Positions 52,965-62,674 of a DNA stretch of 64,000 nt are shown piece by piece. The translations under genes and the position numbers were made by a program. The stretch spans positions 1-64,000 of the forward strand of contig JAABRM010000002.1 in assembly GCA_011390955.1 (NCBI GenBank), written 5' to 3'. The DNA comes from Oscillatoriales cyanobacterium. GTDB lineage: Bacteria; Cyanobacteriota; Cyanobacteriia; Cyanobacteriales; Laspinemataceae. Each line of letters opens with the position of its first letter. Position 1 is the first letter of the stretch. The notes below the pieces were generated by a model. It worked only from the letters and a program-made list of their open reading frames with translations, was not told the origin of the DNA and searched no databases.

Positions 52965-54050
52965 ATGGCTGGGCGGCAAAACCTACAACAAAATCTCGAT
53001 CGGATTACAAAATTAATAGAACAAATTCAACATCAAATTATGCATCAGGATGAAGAGACGTTATCCATTACGTCTCTTCATCAGTTTGAAACCATTGAGT
53101 TACCGTTTGAGTTGATCCAAGCAACCATAAAATTTTGTGGGTCGGTTTTTGCCCCAGAAAGTTTAGGTGAAATTGCCACTAACGACGAGGAAAGTATTAA
53201 TGCTTGGGCGATCGCACTGATGCAAACACTCCAGAGTCAATTGATTTTGCTGGATGCTTGGCAACCACGGTTGACGACGTTACCATTACCAGAAGCCCTC
53301 CAGCAAAAAATTCGCGATCGCGCCACTCAGTTACAAGAAATTAGCCAACAAAAATCAGAATTATTCCAATCTACGGCTACCTTATTTTCGCAAGAAGCAG
53401 AACTGCGTCAAGGGGCTGAAGCATTACAACAGTTAAAGAAAAAAGCTCAACTATTAAAACGGATTAAAGCTGAGTTACAAACCACCGATTTAAATGCCCT
53501 CCGCGATCGAATATCTCGTCAATTTATGGCGATCGCCCCCCAACGGGAGGAGTTAGAAAATCTCCAACAACAAAAAGCTGAATTAGATCGTGAATTAACT
53601 TGTGTCCAACAACAGCGAAACAATCTAGAATCACAGATTACTTATTTACAGCAACGGCAACAGCGCCAGGAAACTGCGACGAGTCAAAGCGCACAACAAC
53701 TGATCGCCTTAACCACTGCGGAAAAAGAACGCTTGAGTCAAGAGTTAAATATTTTATTAACGGACTTATCCAACCAACAGGAAGCATATCAACAAATTCA
53801 ACAGCAATTAGCCACGGCGATCGCCGAGTCAAATCGCTATCAACAAGAAACTGATAAGCTGCGGCAGTATTTACAGCAACATTATCAAGCCAATCAAGAA
53901 ATTGCCCAAAATTTGCCTGTAAATCAGCCGAAAATCGAGCAAATTGTGAAAAATATTGAACAAAATTTAGCCGAATTAGACCAAGAATTAGCGCAAGTTT
54001 TGCAGCAGCAGGCAGAGTCAAACCAGAAAACAATTTTCACTTTTAGTTAA
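52965..54050 (+). CDS. Coiled-coil protein of unknown function
   Basis: About 361 residues from ATG 52965 (an in-frame TTG at 52956 is less likely). A short globular N-terminal part (about 1-120) is followed by a long Gln/Leu/Glu-rich coiled coil (about 120-355: LQQQKAELDRELTCVQQQ, LQQRQQRQETATSQSAQ). No membrane segment. A 34-bp palindrome is embedded in frame near residues 29-39. It may act as a structural or adaptor partner in the Hsp70-like group; this is inference. Confidence 0.75.
   Translation: MAGRQNLQQNLDRITKLIEQIQHQIMHQDEETLSITSLHQFETIELPFELIQATIKFCGSVFAPESLGEIATNDEESINAWAIALMQTLQSQLILLDAWQPRLTTLPLPEALQQKIRDRATQLQEISQQKSELFQSTATLFSQEAELRQGAEALQQLKKKAQLLKRIKAELQTTDLNALRDRISRQFMAIAPQREELENLQQQKAELDRELTCVQQQRNNLESQITYLQQRQQRQETATSQSAQQLIALTTAEKERLSQELNILLTDLSNQQEAYQQIQQQLATAIAESNRYQQETDKLRQYLQQHYQANQEIAQNLPVNQPKIEQIVKNIEQNLAELDQELAQVLQQQAESNQKTIFTFS
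53049..53082. repeat. Palindromic repeat within the coiled-coil gene
   Basis: GATGAAGAGACGT and ACGTCTCTTCATC are exact 13-bp arms around TATCCATT, encoding DEETLSITSLH in frame. CATCAG occurs immediately before the left arm and across the end of the right arm. Confidence 0.85.
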
Positions 54051-54371
54051 CCGATATATAGCACTTGTCAGAGTTATAATGTTCGCTTCACGGAGCGAAC
54101 CTCCTGGCTGACTTATATTAGATTGTAGCGATTTAACCGCGATTTAATTCGGCGCGATCGCTCCTTAAGTAGGTATCGAGAGATCGTGGATCCGGGGTCA
54201 GCTTTTCCCAAATTGCCAGTGCAGCAGAATTTAGGGATCGGAGATAAGACTGAGGTAATTCATTCTATCGGCTGTCTAGGATATTTATGTTAAGAAAGAT
54301 GAAAATTAGCGATCGCTTCACCCAATCGGAAAATTATGGTTCATACTGGAACTAGGGAAAAATGTGATTAA
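54051..54371. other. 321-bp gap with a short hairpin
   Basis: GTTCGCT and AGCGAAC (54081-54100) form a 7-bp stem shortly after the coiled-coil gene stop, possibly a terminator. A direct HIP1 site occurs near 54157. No gene or RNA recognised. Confidence 0.45.
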
Positions 54372-56045
54372 GTGAATGAGTGGCTATCAGTAGCAGCGGT
54401 AAAAGTAATGAGTCCCCCGGAACTAGAAGCGGCAATTCAAAGGTACGAGGCAGCGATCGCTTCGATCCAGCAGACGATCCAAACAATAGCGATCGCCAGA
54501 GCAAAAATTGTCCAAGATCGCGTTTTTAATCACCTGGTTAAAACCACGACTCGTGATGCGCTGAATTATCAAACAAGTAAGCTTGATTTGCAGCAAGTCA
54601 CCCTCCAAGCAACTCAGCAGGTGATGAGCGAAAAGTCCTTAGAAGCGATCGCTGGTAAAATCATCAATCTGGCTTTTAATCCTGATGCCAACGATGTAGA
54701 AATACCCAATTTTGGCTCTCTACAATGGCATCAAGAAATTGACAAAGCGATCGATACTGCTGCCCAAGGTTTCCTCCAAGAGTTAAGCCAAGAGTTAACC
54801 GATGAACAGAGATTAGAAGTGCTGACCGCTCGTGATGGGGTACAATGGGCTTTAAGCCAAGAAACCCCTGTGTTCACCGGAAAACTACTGGAAAAACTCC
54901 ATAGAGGCGATCGCTATTTAAAATCCCCACAATGGCAAACATTAATTAGTCTAATTAACTTAGATGAATGGCGGGAAATGTTCCATCCCCCCCAAAGTGC
55001 CTGGTGGTGGTATAGTCAACCCAAGCCTTCAAAACCTATCCCTAAAAGGTTCTCATTCTGGGATTGGCTGGACTTGCCTTGTGATTTGTTAACCTGGTTT
55101 TTCTTAACTGTTTCCTTTAGCTTCGTCGGAGACATGGCCGCCAAAGTTTTTTCCGGGGACTCCGATAATGTTTTGGGGATATTTGCCCTAGTTTCGCCAA
55201 CCGTCTTGACTTTTTTCTCAGGCAAACAAGCCCTGACCCAAAAAGGCAAAGAAAATATTCAACTTTGGCTAGAAAGTTGGAAAATTCATAAAAAATATGT
55301 CCATGAAGTCAGTTTGGTGATTTCTGTACTTCTTTGTGGAAGTATTTGGATATTTTATAAGTTGCTAGTTCCGAACGTCGCTTATTACTGGGGGGAACAT
55401 TATCAAAAAGCAGGAGAAATGAAGGCTGCCCAACAAAAATATGAATTAGCGGTGAATTTTCAATATACTCCGGCTTATCCACAACTCGCTAGGGTATTGG
55501 TCGAACAAGGAAAACCTGAATATGAGGCAGCGGAAAAAACTATTAGAGAAGGATTGCAAATTGCTCGGGCAAAAAAAGACCAGCCAAACTTAGAAGCTAC
55601 CCTAGTAGTCTTAAATCAACTCGCCAGAGCATATAATCTGCAAAAAAATACCACGGATACTCTTCCTTTGGTTGCAGAGGGTTGGAACAATAGCGAAGAA
55701 GCCAGCGATGAAGTATTATATGATTTAAAAACTAATTGGGGTTGGGCTTTTTTTAATAAACAAAGTTACCAAAATGCGAGAAACTTACTATCAGACGCCA
55801 GAAAAATAGCTAACCAATCGGAAAAATTAAAAGAAAAGCCCGATCATCATTGTCTTTTAGCAATGACCTACAGAGAACTCAATAAAGATCCTGCGTATTT
55901 TAAATTGTATGGAGAAGAAGAAAAAGAATCTTGGTACAACTGTCAATCTTTCTCTAATTATTACACGCCAGAACAAGCTGAATGGATTCTCCAGGCAGAG
56001 CAATATTTGTCGGATTTAGATCAAATAGAAAAAGGAGCAAAATAA
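54372..56045 (+). CDS. Membrane protein with TPR-like C-terminal region
   Basis: 557 residues from GTG 54372 (ATG 54408 is an alternative; neither has a strong SD). The N-terminal 215 residues are helical and soluble (PPELEAAIQRYEAAIASIQ). Transmembrane segments lie near 235-258, 265-285 and 320-340. The C-terminal part (about 350-550) looks like TPR repeats (HYQKAGEMKAAQQKYELAV, LNQLARAYNLQKN, WAFFNKQSYQNARNLL). The last codon overlaps the next start codon by one base, so the two genes are translationally coupled. Function unknown. Confidence 0.75.
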   Translation: MNEWLSVAAVKVMSPPELEAAIQRYEAAIASIQQTIQTIAIARAKIVQDRVFNHLVKTTTRDALNYQTSKLDLQQVTLQATQQVMSEKSLEAIAGKIINLAFNPDANDVEIPNFGSLQWHQEIDKAIDTAAQGFLQELSQELTDEQRLEVLTARDGVQWALSQETPVFTGKLLEKLHRGDRYLKSPQWQTLISLINLDEWREMFHPPQSAWWWYSQPKPSKPIPKRFSFWDWLDLPCDLLTWFFLTVSFSFVGDMAAKVFSGDSDNVLGIFALVSPTVLTFFSGKQALTQKGKENIQLWLESWKIHKKYVHEVSLVISVLLCGSIWIFYKLLVPNVAYYWGEHYQKAGEMKAAQQKYELAVNFQYTPAYPQLARVLVEQGKPEYEAAEKTIREGLQIARAKKDQPNLEATLVVLNQLARAYNLQKNTTDTLPLVAEGWNNSEEASDEVLYDLKTNWGWAFFNKQSYQNARNLLSDARKIANQSEKLKEKPDHHCLLAMTYRELNKDPAYFKLYGEEEKESWYNCQSFSNYYTPEQAEWILQAEQYLSDLDQIEKGAK

Positions 56046-56578
56046 TGTCACGTGGGAAAATTGTACATTGGACAGGTTCATTTAAAATAAAACGGAGTGG
56101 GCCGAATAGTTTTTTTGATTTTAATCCTAATATTCCCGACCACAAATTTTTGGGTTTTGGAGACAGCATAAAGGTTCCCAGAGGTGTGTATGTGACAGTC
56201 AAATGCCTCAATAACAGAGGTGAGGAAAATGGAAAGGAATTTGAAGTGACCGATCGACCAAACTGGGTTGTATCTCATTGGTGTTACCCTGATGTTTTTA
56301 GGACGGCGAGACATTTTACCGCTACTCAATTAAGAACTCCTGAAAAACTGGGAGAAATTGCTGAGTATCCGGTGGGGAAAAAATTTCAAATCAAACGGCA
56401 TTCTTGGGCTGGGTTTAAAGATTATCACTCTACCTGGGGAACGGGACTTTATGAAGGAGATCAACTGAAAGTTCCGCCCGGAGTGACGGTGAAAGTCAGA
56501 TTTGAGAATAGCCAGGAAGTCCAAGTGACTGATAATAATCAACCCTGGGATTTACTGGATAATTGGCAGAATCAGTGA
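56045..56578 (+). CDS. Small predicted beta-rich protein, uncharacterised
   Basis: 177 residues from ATG 56045, with SD AAAGGAG 9-10 nt upstream; it overlaps the preceding stop by one base (TAATG). Two copies of a motif are visible: LGFGDSIKVPRGVYVTVKCL...FEVTDRPNWVV and YEGDQLKVPPGVTVKVRFE...VQVTDNNQPWDLL, suggesting two related beta-sandwich (crystallin-like) halves. No signal peptide. Probably works with the coupled membrane TPR protein. Confidence 0.75.
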   Translation: MSRGKIVHWTGSFKIKRSGPNSFFDFNPNIPDHKFLGFGDSIKVPRGVYVTVKCLNNRGEENGKEFEVTDRPNWVVSHWCYPDVFRTARHFTATQLRTPEKLGEIAEYPVGKKFQIKRHSWAGFKDYHSTWGTGLYEGDQLKVPPGVTVKVRFENSQEVQVTDNNQPWDLLDNWQNQ

Positions 56579-56757
56579 GGTCTGCATAATTACTCATTGA
56601 AACTTTGATTACTGTTCAAGCTTGATGAGATTTAGGTCAAGGCGATCGCCTTTAAGAAGCATTAACCAACATTAGCTAAGATCACCAACCACTTGACAAA
56701 GGATCTAAACTATAGGGGACTGAGGAATCAACAGAATTAGTTAGTTTTTATCGCTCA

Positions 56758-59700
56758 ATGACTTTAACGCAAGTTTGGGGTGCATTTCTGATTTTCACCG
56801 TCTGTCCCATATTGGGCGGACTACCCCTAATCTCTTGGATTACATGGGCCTTGACTCGGCGGAAATTGGCCGAATTGGGTACGGGCAATATTGGTGTATC
56901 AGCAGCCTTTTACCACGGCGGTAAATTGGCGGGAATTTTGGCGGTGATTTCCGAAGCCCTCAAAGGAATTGCGGCGGTTTTATTGGCGAGGCAATTTTTT
57001 CCCCAAAACCCAGAGTGGGAATTGGTGGCTTTAATTGCTTTGGTGATGGGTCGTTATTGGGTGGGCAAAGGCGCCGGAACCACCAATGTAGTTTGGGGGT
57101 TTGTGGTTCACGACTGGCGCATTGCTGGGTTGATTTTTTTGATTGCTGGGGTGAGTTTTACCATTTTGCGGGAACGCCAATGGGGACGGAATGGGGTGTT
57201 GATTCTCATGCCCACGATTACGGCACTATTATATTGGCAACAGTGGGAGCGAACTGGGTTAGCGGCTATTCTAAGTCTGTTGTTATTTTGGATTTATGCA
57301 CAAATGCCCGATGATTTAGACCTCCCTCCAGAAGAAACTCACCGGGAGTCGGAGAAAATGTTTCGCTTTTTTCAGGGCGATCGCGCCTGCAAAACTCTTT
57401 CCCAACCCCTAGATCCGGCAAAAGTCGGTCAAAAAGCGGCGACCCTCTCCCAACTGAAACGCTGGGGATATCCGGTGCCCCCAGGATGGGTTCTGCTGCC
57501 CGGAGATGACCCGGAAGCCTTAATCAAAACCCTGAACCCTAGCCCCAAGTCTCCCCTCATTGTCCGGTCTTCCGGCATTAATGAAGATTTAGATACTGCT
57601 TCGGCAGCGGGCCAATATGCCAGTATTTCCAACATTTGCGATCGCGAGCAATTGCAGCAAGGGATTACTGACTGTTTAAATTCTTACGATCGCCCTGGGG
57701 CAGTCAAATATCGCCAAGATCGAAACATTGGGGATGCTGCGATTCCCCCTGGCGGATCGCTTTCGCGAATCGCGGTGTTAATTCAGCCCCAAATTCGCGG
57801 CGTCTTTTCCGGGGTCGCTTTCAGCCGTGACCCGATCAACCGTCAGGGAGATGCCGTGATGATTGAAGCCTTACCGGGAGACTGTAGCCAAGTCGTCTCT
57901 GGGAAAAAAACCCCGGAACGCTATCAAGTTTTGGTCAGTACCGAAGCCACCGATCCGATCGATCCCACAAGCGATCGCGTTGCGGAGCAATATCGCCCGG
58001 AAAATATCAGAAATAGCAGTTGGAAACTTCCCCCAGACCTCAACCTGCCCGTCCAAGGCAAAGGGGATATTCCGGCGATCGTCATCGAACAAATCGCTTT
58101 TTTAGCCCGCCACATTGAAAACCGTTATCACGGCATTCCCCAGGACATCGAATGGACTTACGATGGCCAAAAATTTTGGATCTTGCAAAGTCGTCCCATC
58201 ACCACCTTACTACCCATCTGGACGCGCAAAATTGCCGCCGAAGTCATCCCCGGAATCATTCATCCCCTCACTTGGTCAATTAATCGCCCCTTAACCTGTG
58301 GTGTTTGGGGCGAACTTTTTACCCTAGTCCTCCAAGACCAAGCCCAAGGTCTTAATTTTCCAGAAACCGCCACCTTACATTATGCTCGCGCTTATTTTAA
58401 CGCCTCTTTATTAGGAGAAATTTTTCGCCGCATGGGTTTACCCCCGGAAAGCTTAGAATTTCTCACCAGAGGAGCTAAATTTAGTCAACCGCCCCTCACC
58501 GCCACCGTAAAAAATATTCCCGGTTTACTACGATTAATTAGTCGGGAAATCCAACTAGCTGATGACTTTTACCGAGCCTATAAAAATCGCTTTAAACCCG
58601 GATTAAATAAACTGGCAAAACAACGGGATCAAAGTTGGGATTTCACTGCCATAAAATTAACTCCCCAATCCCTAATTGAGCGAATTGATGCGATATTAGA
58701 ATTGCTGTCCGATTGCACTTACTACAGCATTTTAGCCCCGTTGAGTTTTGCCTTCCGTCGGGCTTTGTTGCGAGTACCTGATACGGAACTAGACTATAGC
58801 CAAACTCCCGAAGTGGCGGCAGTGCGATCGCTGCAAGAACTTGCCAACAACACCCGGATGCTGCTGCCGAATTTGGATCGACTGCTGCCAGATTATCAAA
58901 ACCAAGGCGGTGACTGTTCCCAACTATTTGCCACCTTAGCCGAAATTCCCGAAGGTCAAACGGTTTTCGATCAATTTGAACAATTCCTCAACCAGTACGG
59001 ATATCTCAGCGAAGCCGCTACAGATATCGCCGTTCCTCGTTGGAAAGAAAACCCCAGTTTCTTAAGAAATTTATTCGCCCAACTGCTTTGTTCTGCTTCC
59101 CCAGTTCCTGCCAAACCGACTGCCCAAAAAGTCCAGACTCCACTCGTCCAAAAACGGCTGCAACTCAAAGGCAAGGTGACAGAAATTTATAGTAAATTTT
59201 TAGCGGAATTGCGCTGGAGTATCTTAGCCCTAGAAAAAATTTGGTTAAATGCCGAATTACTTGCTGAACCTGGAGATATCTTTTTCTTAGAATTATCAGA
59301 AATTCGGCAACTGGTGACGGTGGATTTAGGGAACCTTTCCCAAAATCCCGAACAAATCGAACAAGTCATCGACCCTCTGTATGATTTAATCGCCGCCCGT
59401 CGAGATCAACGGCAACAAGATGCCGAAATTACCTCAGTTCCCCCCGTGGTTTATGGCAATTCCCCGCCCACAAATACAAATCCATCCGCTTACCTGCCAA
59501 CTTCCGCAGCCCAAATTCAAGGAATTGGTGCCAGTCCAGGGGTGATTCAAGGTCGGATCAAAATTATGAAAACCTTGCAATTATCTGCCAATATTAACCG
59601 AGAAACTATTGTGGTTGTGCCTTACACTGATGCCGGTTGGGCCCCTTTGCTGGCTAGGGCTGGGGGTCTCATTGCTGAAGTCGGCGGTCAACTCTCTCAT

Positions 59701-59826
59701 GGGGCGATCGTTGCCCGTGAATATGGAATTCCCGCCGTAATGGATATTCACGATGCCACCCATATTTTCCGCGACGGTGATTTAGTCCGAATTGATGGCG
59801 GGCGCGGAATTGTAGAATTCATGTAA
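56758..59826 (+). CDS. Fusion of PlsY-like membrane domain with PEP-synthase-like phosphotransfer domains
   Basis: 1022 residues. The N-terminal 195 residues are membrane-embedded with PlsY-type motifs GTGNIGVSA (41-49) and GKGAGTT (103-109), as in acyl-phosphate:glycerol-3-phosphate acyltransferases. About 215-480 matches the ATP-binding domain of pyruvate phosphate dikinase/PEP synthase (IVRSSGINEDLDTASAAGQY, GVAFSRDP, ILQSRPITTL). About 940-1022 is the swivelling His domain with GGQLSHGAIVAREYGIPAV (His981). The C-terminal PEP/pyruvate barrel is missing, resembling rifampin phosphotransferase-type enzymes. The fused protein's substrate is unknown. Confidence 0.88.
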   Translation: MTLTQVWGAFLIFTVCPILGGLPLISWITWALTRRKLAELGTGNIGVSAAFYHGGKLAGILAVISEALKGIAAVLLARQFFPQNPEWELVALIALVMGRYWVGKGAGTTNVVWGFVVHDWRIAGLIFLIAGVSFTILRERQWGRNGVLILMPTITALLYWQQWERTGLAAILSLLLFWIYAQMPDDLDLPPEETHRESEKMFRFFQGDRACKTLSQPLDPAKVGQKAATLSQLKRWGYPVPPGWVLLPGDDPEALIKTLNPSPKSPLIVRSSGINEDLDTASAAGQYASISNICDREQLQQGITDCLNSYDRPGAVKYRQDRNIGDAAIPPGGSLSRIAVLIQPQIRGVFSGVAFSRDPINRQGDAVMIEALPGDCSQVVSGKKTPERYQVLVSTEATDPIDPTSDRVAEQYRPENIRNSSWKLPPDLNLPVQGKGDIPAIVIEQIAFLARHIENRYHGIPQDIEWTYDGQKFWILQSRPITTLLPIWTRKIAAEVIPGIIHPLTWSINRPLTCGVWGELFTLVLQDQAQGLNFPETATLHYARAYFNASLLGEIFRRMGLPPESLEFLTRGAKFSQPPLTATVKNIPGLLRLISREIQLADDFYRAYKNRFKPGLNKLAKQRDQSWDFTAIKLTPQSLIERIDAILELLSDCTYYSILAPLSFAFRRALLRVPDTELDYSQTPEVAAVRSLQELANNTRMLLPNLDRLLPDYQNQGGDCSQLFATLAEIPEGQTVFDQFEQFLNQYGYLSEAATDIAVPRWKENPSFLRNLFAQLLCSASPVPAKPTAQKVQTPLVQKRLQLKGKVTEIYSKFLAELRWSILALEKIWLNAELLAEPGDIFFLELSEIRQLVTVDLGNLSQNPEQIEQVIDPLYDLIAARRDQRQQDAEITSVPPVVYGNSPPTNTNPSAYLPTSAAQIQGIGASPGVIQGRIKIMKTLQLSANINRETIVVVPYTDAGWAPLLARAGGLIAEVGGQLSHGAIVAREYGIPAVMDIHDATHIFRDGDLVRIDGGRGIVEFM

Positions 59827-59853
59827 CCCTGTTTCCCATTAAAAATGCAACAG

Positions 59854-59947
59854 TTAGGACTTACGCATAAACGCTATTCGTAGGGTGTGAAAGCGCAAAG
59901 CGTAACGCACCAAGACACTAGATATAGAGTCGTTGCGTAAGTCCTAA
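59854..59947. mobile_element. MITE-like element with TTAGGACTTACGCA ends and 4-bp direct repeats
   Basis: TTAGGACTTACGCA (59854-59867) is inverted at 59934-59947. ACAG flanks it at 59850-59853 and 59948-59951, as a target duplication would. The interior carries a shortened GTAGGGTGTG...CGTAACGCACC repeat in reverse orientation. Length 94 bp, no ORF. Confidence 0.78.
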
Positions 59948-59978
59948 ACAGTAAAGAGCATTGGTTTACTTGGGCGCG

Positions 59979-60046
59979 GGGGCGAAGCATTCCGGGATAT
60001 AGGTTAATATCTTGATCCGATGCGATCTGCCGGAATGCTTCGCCCC
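59979..60046. repeat. 17-bp inverted repeat GGGGCGAAGCATTCCGG
   Basis: Exact arms at 59979-59995 and 60030-60046 with a 34-nt loop. A dispersed-repeat type (GGGGCGAAGCATTCCGG) rather than a terminator, as no T-run follows. Confidence 0.85.
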
Positions 60047-60293
60047 TACTGTTGGATGAATTTTTGGAAACGGTATAAGTATAGTGTTTTCAAATAAAAA
60101 TGATACATTATTCTGTAGGTTGGGTTGAGGAACGAAACCCAACATTAGAATCCTTACAGGAAATAAACCGGGTTTTTTCACATATAGCGATCTCCAATAG
60201 CTGTATCAATCTTAATTGAAATAACTATATTGATTGATTGCCAATGATTCCTCATTTCTGAGTTAAATTGCATATCAGTTATTTGCTTTAAGT

Positions 60294-60361
60294 AAATAAC
60301 TAACAACAAATAACCAACAACAAATAACAAGCAACAACCAACAACCAACAAACAACAAATA
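60294..60361. repeat. AACAAAT/AACCAAC heptamer array
   Basis: AAATAACTAACAAC and CCAACAA-type units at near 7-bp period. The rest of the 964-bp gap 59827-60790 holds the two elements above, a GTTGGGTTGAGG...AAACCCAAC hairpin (60119-60143), a single AAACCGGGTTT near 60166, and otherwise AT-rich DNA without genes (60362-60790). Confidence 0.85.
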
Positions 60362-60790
60362 GTGAAAATATCACTAAATTTATGGATTCCATCAGAAATA
60401 TTCATCCGTAAATTTACGCACTTATCATGCGATAAATAAGGGTTAAAATAAGAAAATTCACTGAATCAAGTGGCTTGCCGAAAAAGTTTTGATCGATAGG
60501 TCGCAAAATGTCAGCAATCTGCTATAATTGAACAATACTAAAAACTAATTACAGATTAAGACCGATCCGGTTTTTACTTTTATTTGACCAGAGCCAACAT
60601 TGATACCAAGCCCTGATGTAATCTCAAAAACTAAGATATAGCTTTTTCATTTAATATCGATACACCAGGAAATAACCCAACCTAATACTGCATGACTATT
60701 TGGGAACCATAAATCTCGCGAATATTAATAATTGTTTGGGATTACTTCAAGACATGGAGAAATTCTCACAATGAAAAAACTTAACCCTCC

Positions 60791-62251
60791 ATGAAACCCA
60801 TGAACAGACAAACATCAGGTGACGAAAAAACTAAACCGAAAAGGATAAATCCTTTGCTTAAAGAAACCATCAAGGTGTTGCTGATTGACGATCAGCCAAT
60901 TGTGGCTGAAGCCGTTCGGCGGATGATTAATTATCAACCAGAAATTAGTTTTTATTACTGTGAAGATGCCACTCAAGCGTTACAGATGGCAATGAACTTA
61001 AATCCGACGGTGATTCTCCAGGATTTAGTTATGCCTGAAATTGATGGGTTAATGTTACTGCGATTTTTCCGCGCTAATCCCGCAACTCGCGAACTTCCCA
61101 TTATCGTGCTGTCTATTTATGAAGATCCCAAATTGAAAGCACAGGCATTTGCTAATGGGGCAAATGATTATCTGGTGAAACTCCCCGATCCGATCGAACT
61201 GATTGCCAGATTGCGCTATCATTCCAATGCTTATATTAATTTACTGAAACGCCATGAAGCCGAACTGACTCAGGAATATAACAAAGAGTTAGAAAGGCGG
61301 GTAGAAGAACGTACCGCTGAGTTGCGACAAGCCCTTGAACATCTCCAGCGCACTCAAACTCAACTGATTCAAAGTGAAAAAATGTCTTCTTTGGGTCAAC
61401 TGGTGGCGGGTGTTGCCCACGAAATTAACAATCCAGTTAATTTTATTGCCGGTAACATTAGCTATGCCAATCAGTATGCCAAACAATTATTGGAACTGAT
61501 TGCCCTTTATCAGAAACATTGTCCTGAAGAGGTAGATGAAATTACGGCATTTCAAGAAGAAATCGATATTGAATTTATCCGCCAAGATTTACCTAAGTTG
61601 ATCTCGTCAATGTATATGGGAACGGAAAGGATCCGGGAGATTGTCCTGAATTTGCGTAATTTCTCCCGTCTGGATGAGTCAGATATTAAAGAGGTGGATA
61701 TTCACGAGGGCATCGACAGCACTCTGGTGATTCTGAAACATCGGTTCAAGGCGAATAATATTCAGTCGATCAAAAACTATGGCAATTTACCCCACGTCGA
61801 ATGCTATGCGGGGACTTTGAATCAGGTATTTATGAATTTGCTGGCTAATGCGATCGATGCTTTAGACCCGGATCAAAACCATCAGTCAACGGTTGAAGGG
61901 GAACGGCCACCCGGTCGGATCGAGATTCAGACGGAAGTGATTAATGGCGATCGCATCTTAATCTCGATTAAGGATAACGGTCAGGGAATTCCCGCCGAAT
62001 TGCAACAAAGAATTTTTGACCCATTTTTTACCACGAAACCAGTAGGAAAAGGCACAGGTTTAGGGTTATCCATTAGCTATCAAATTGTGGTACAGAAACA
62101 TCGCGGTTCCCTAATATGCAAATCAGAACCAGGGCAAGGTACAACATTTTATATTGAAATTCCGGTGCGGCAACCAAAAATCTCGAAAATTTCTGCGGAA
62201 AAACATCATGTCACCGTTGATAAATTGGCAGCTTATCCCGCAATTGCTTAA
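60791..62251 (+). CDS. Receiver domain-histidine kinase protein
   Basis: 486 residues. An N-terminal receiver domain (about 27-145) has VLLIDDQP, phospho-acceptor Asp78 in ILQDLVMPEIDG and Lys130. A coiled segment (about 155-195, RRVEERTAELRQALEHLQ) follows, then HisKA with His210 in VAGVAHEINNPVNF and HATPase with NLLANAIDALD, DNGQGIP and GTGLGLSISYQ. In this type the receiver sits before the kinase and tunes it. The output regulator is not in the window. Confidence 0.93.
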   Translation: MKPMNRQTSGDEKTKPKRINPLLKETIKVLLIDDQPIVAEAVRRMINYQPEISFYYCEDATQALQMAMNLNPTVILQDLVMPEIDGLMLLRFFRANPATRELPIIVLSIYEDPKLKAQAFANGANDYLVKLPDPIELIARLRYHSNAYINLLKRHEAELTQEYNKELERRVEERTAELRQALEHLQRTQTQLIQSEKMSSLGQLVAGVAHEINNPVNFIAGNISYANQYAKQLLELIALYQKHCPEEVDEITAFQEEIDIEFIRQDLPKLISSMYMGTERIREIVLNLRNFSRLDESDIKEVDIHEGIDSTLVILKHRFKANNIQSIKNYGNLPHVECYAGTLNQVFMNLLANAIDALDPDQNHQSTVEGERPPGRIEIQTEVINGDRILISIKDNGQGIPAELQQRIFDPFFTTKPVGKGTGLGLSISYQIVVQKHRGSLICKSEPGQGTTFYIEIPVRQPKISKISAEKHHVTVDKLAAYPAIA

Positions 62252-62304
62252 GGGATATTTACTGGTCAGCCTTTAGGGATCGGCGATCGCGGATATGCGA
62301 TCGC

Positions 62305-62340
62305 ATAAGTAGATGAACATAATTATGTTCATCTACTTAT
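62305..62340. terminator. 36-bp perfect palindrome
   Basis: ATAAGTAGATGAACATAA followed directly by its reverse complement, 54 bp after the kinase stop. One arm matches AATTATGTTCACCTACTTAT near 17857 with one change. It may serve as a terminator stem or be a repeat family member. The remaining gap 62341-62674 is AT-rich and shows no gene. Confidence 0.6.
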
Positions 62341-62674
62341 ATTATCTGGGGTTTAAATCGCTTTCTATGAATCTGCAAACCTTTTCATATTCATAGACTA
62401 ATATTTAAAAAGATTTAAACATAAAAAGAATAATCAAAACCAGAAAATATTAAAACTTTATAACGATTCAGCGGCATGGATAATTTTTGCTGTTAGGCTA
62501 CTAAATCAGGCAGAATCAAAGAATTGCTCTTCAAATTATTGCCGATCTAATCGTTATCAGCCAAAGCAATCAGAGAAATTTTGGCTCGCTCCTATAGAAA
62601 GATGAAAGGGCAATTTCACCAAAATCTGCCAAATAGTTCCAGTAGTTTTCGTGAATAAATTGTTCAGGAAGTTT

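Noticed and set aside
54081-54100. tRNA-like hairpin
   Set aside because: Only one stem is present; no acceptor or T-arm pairing was found around it.
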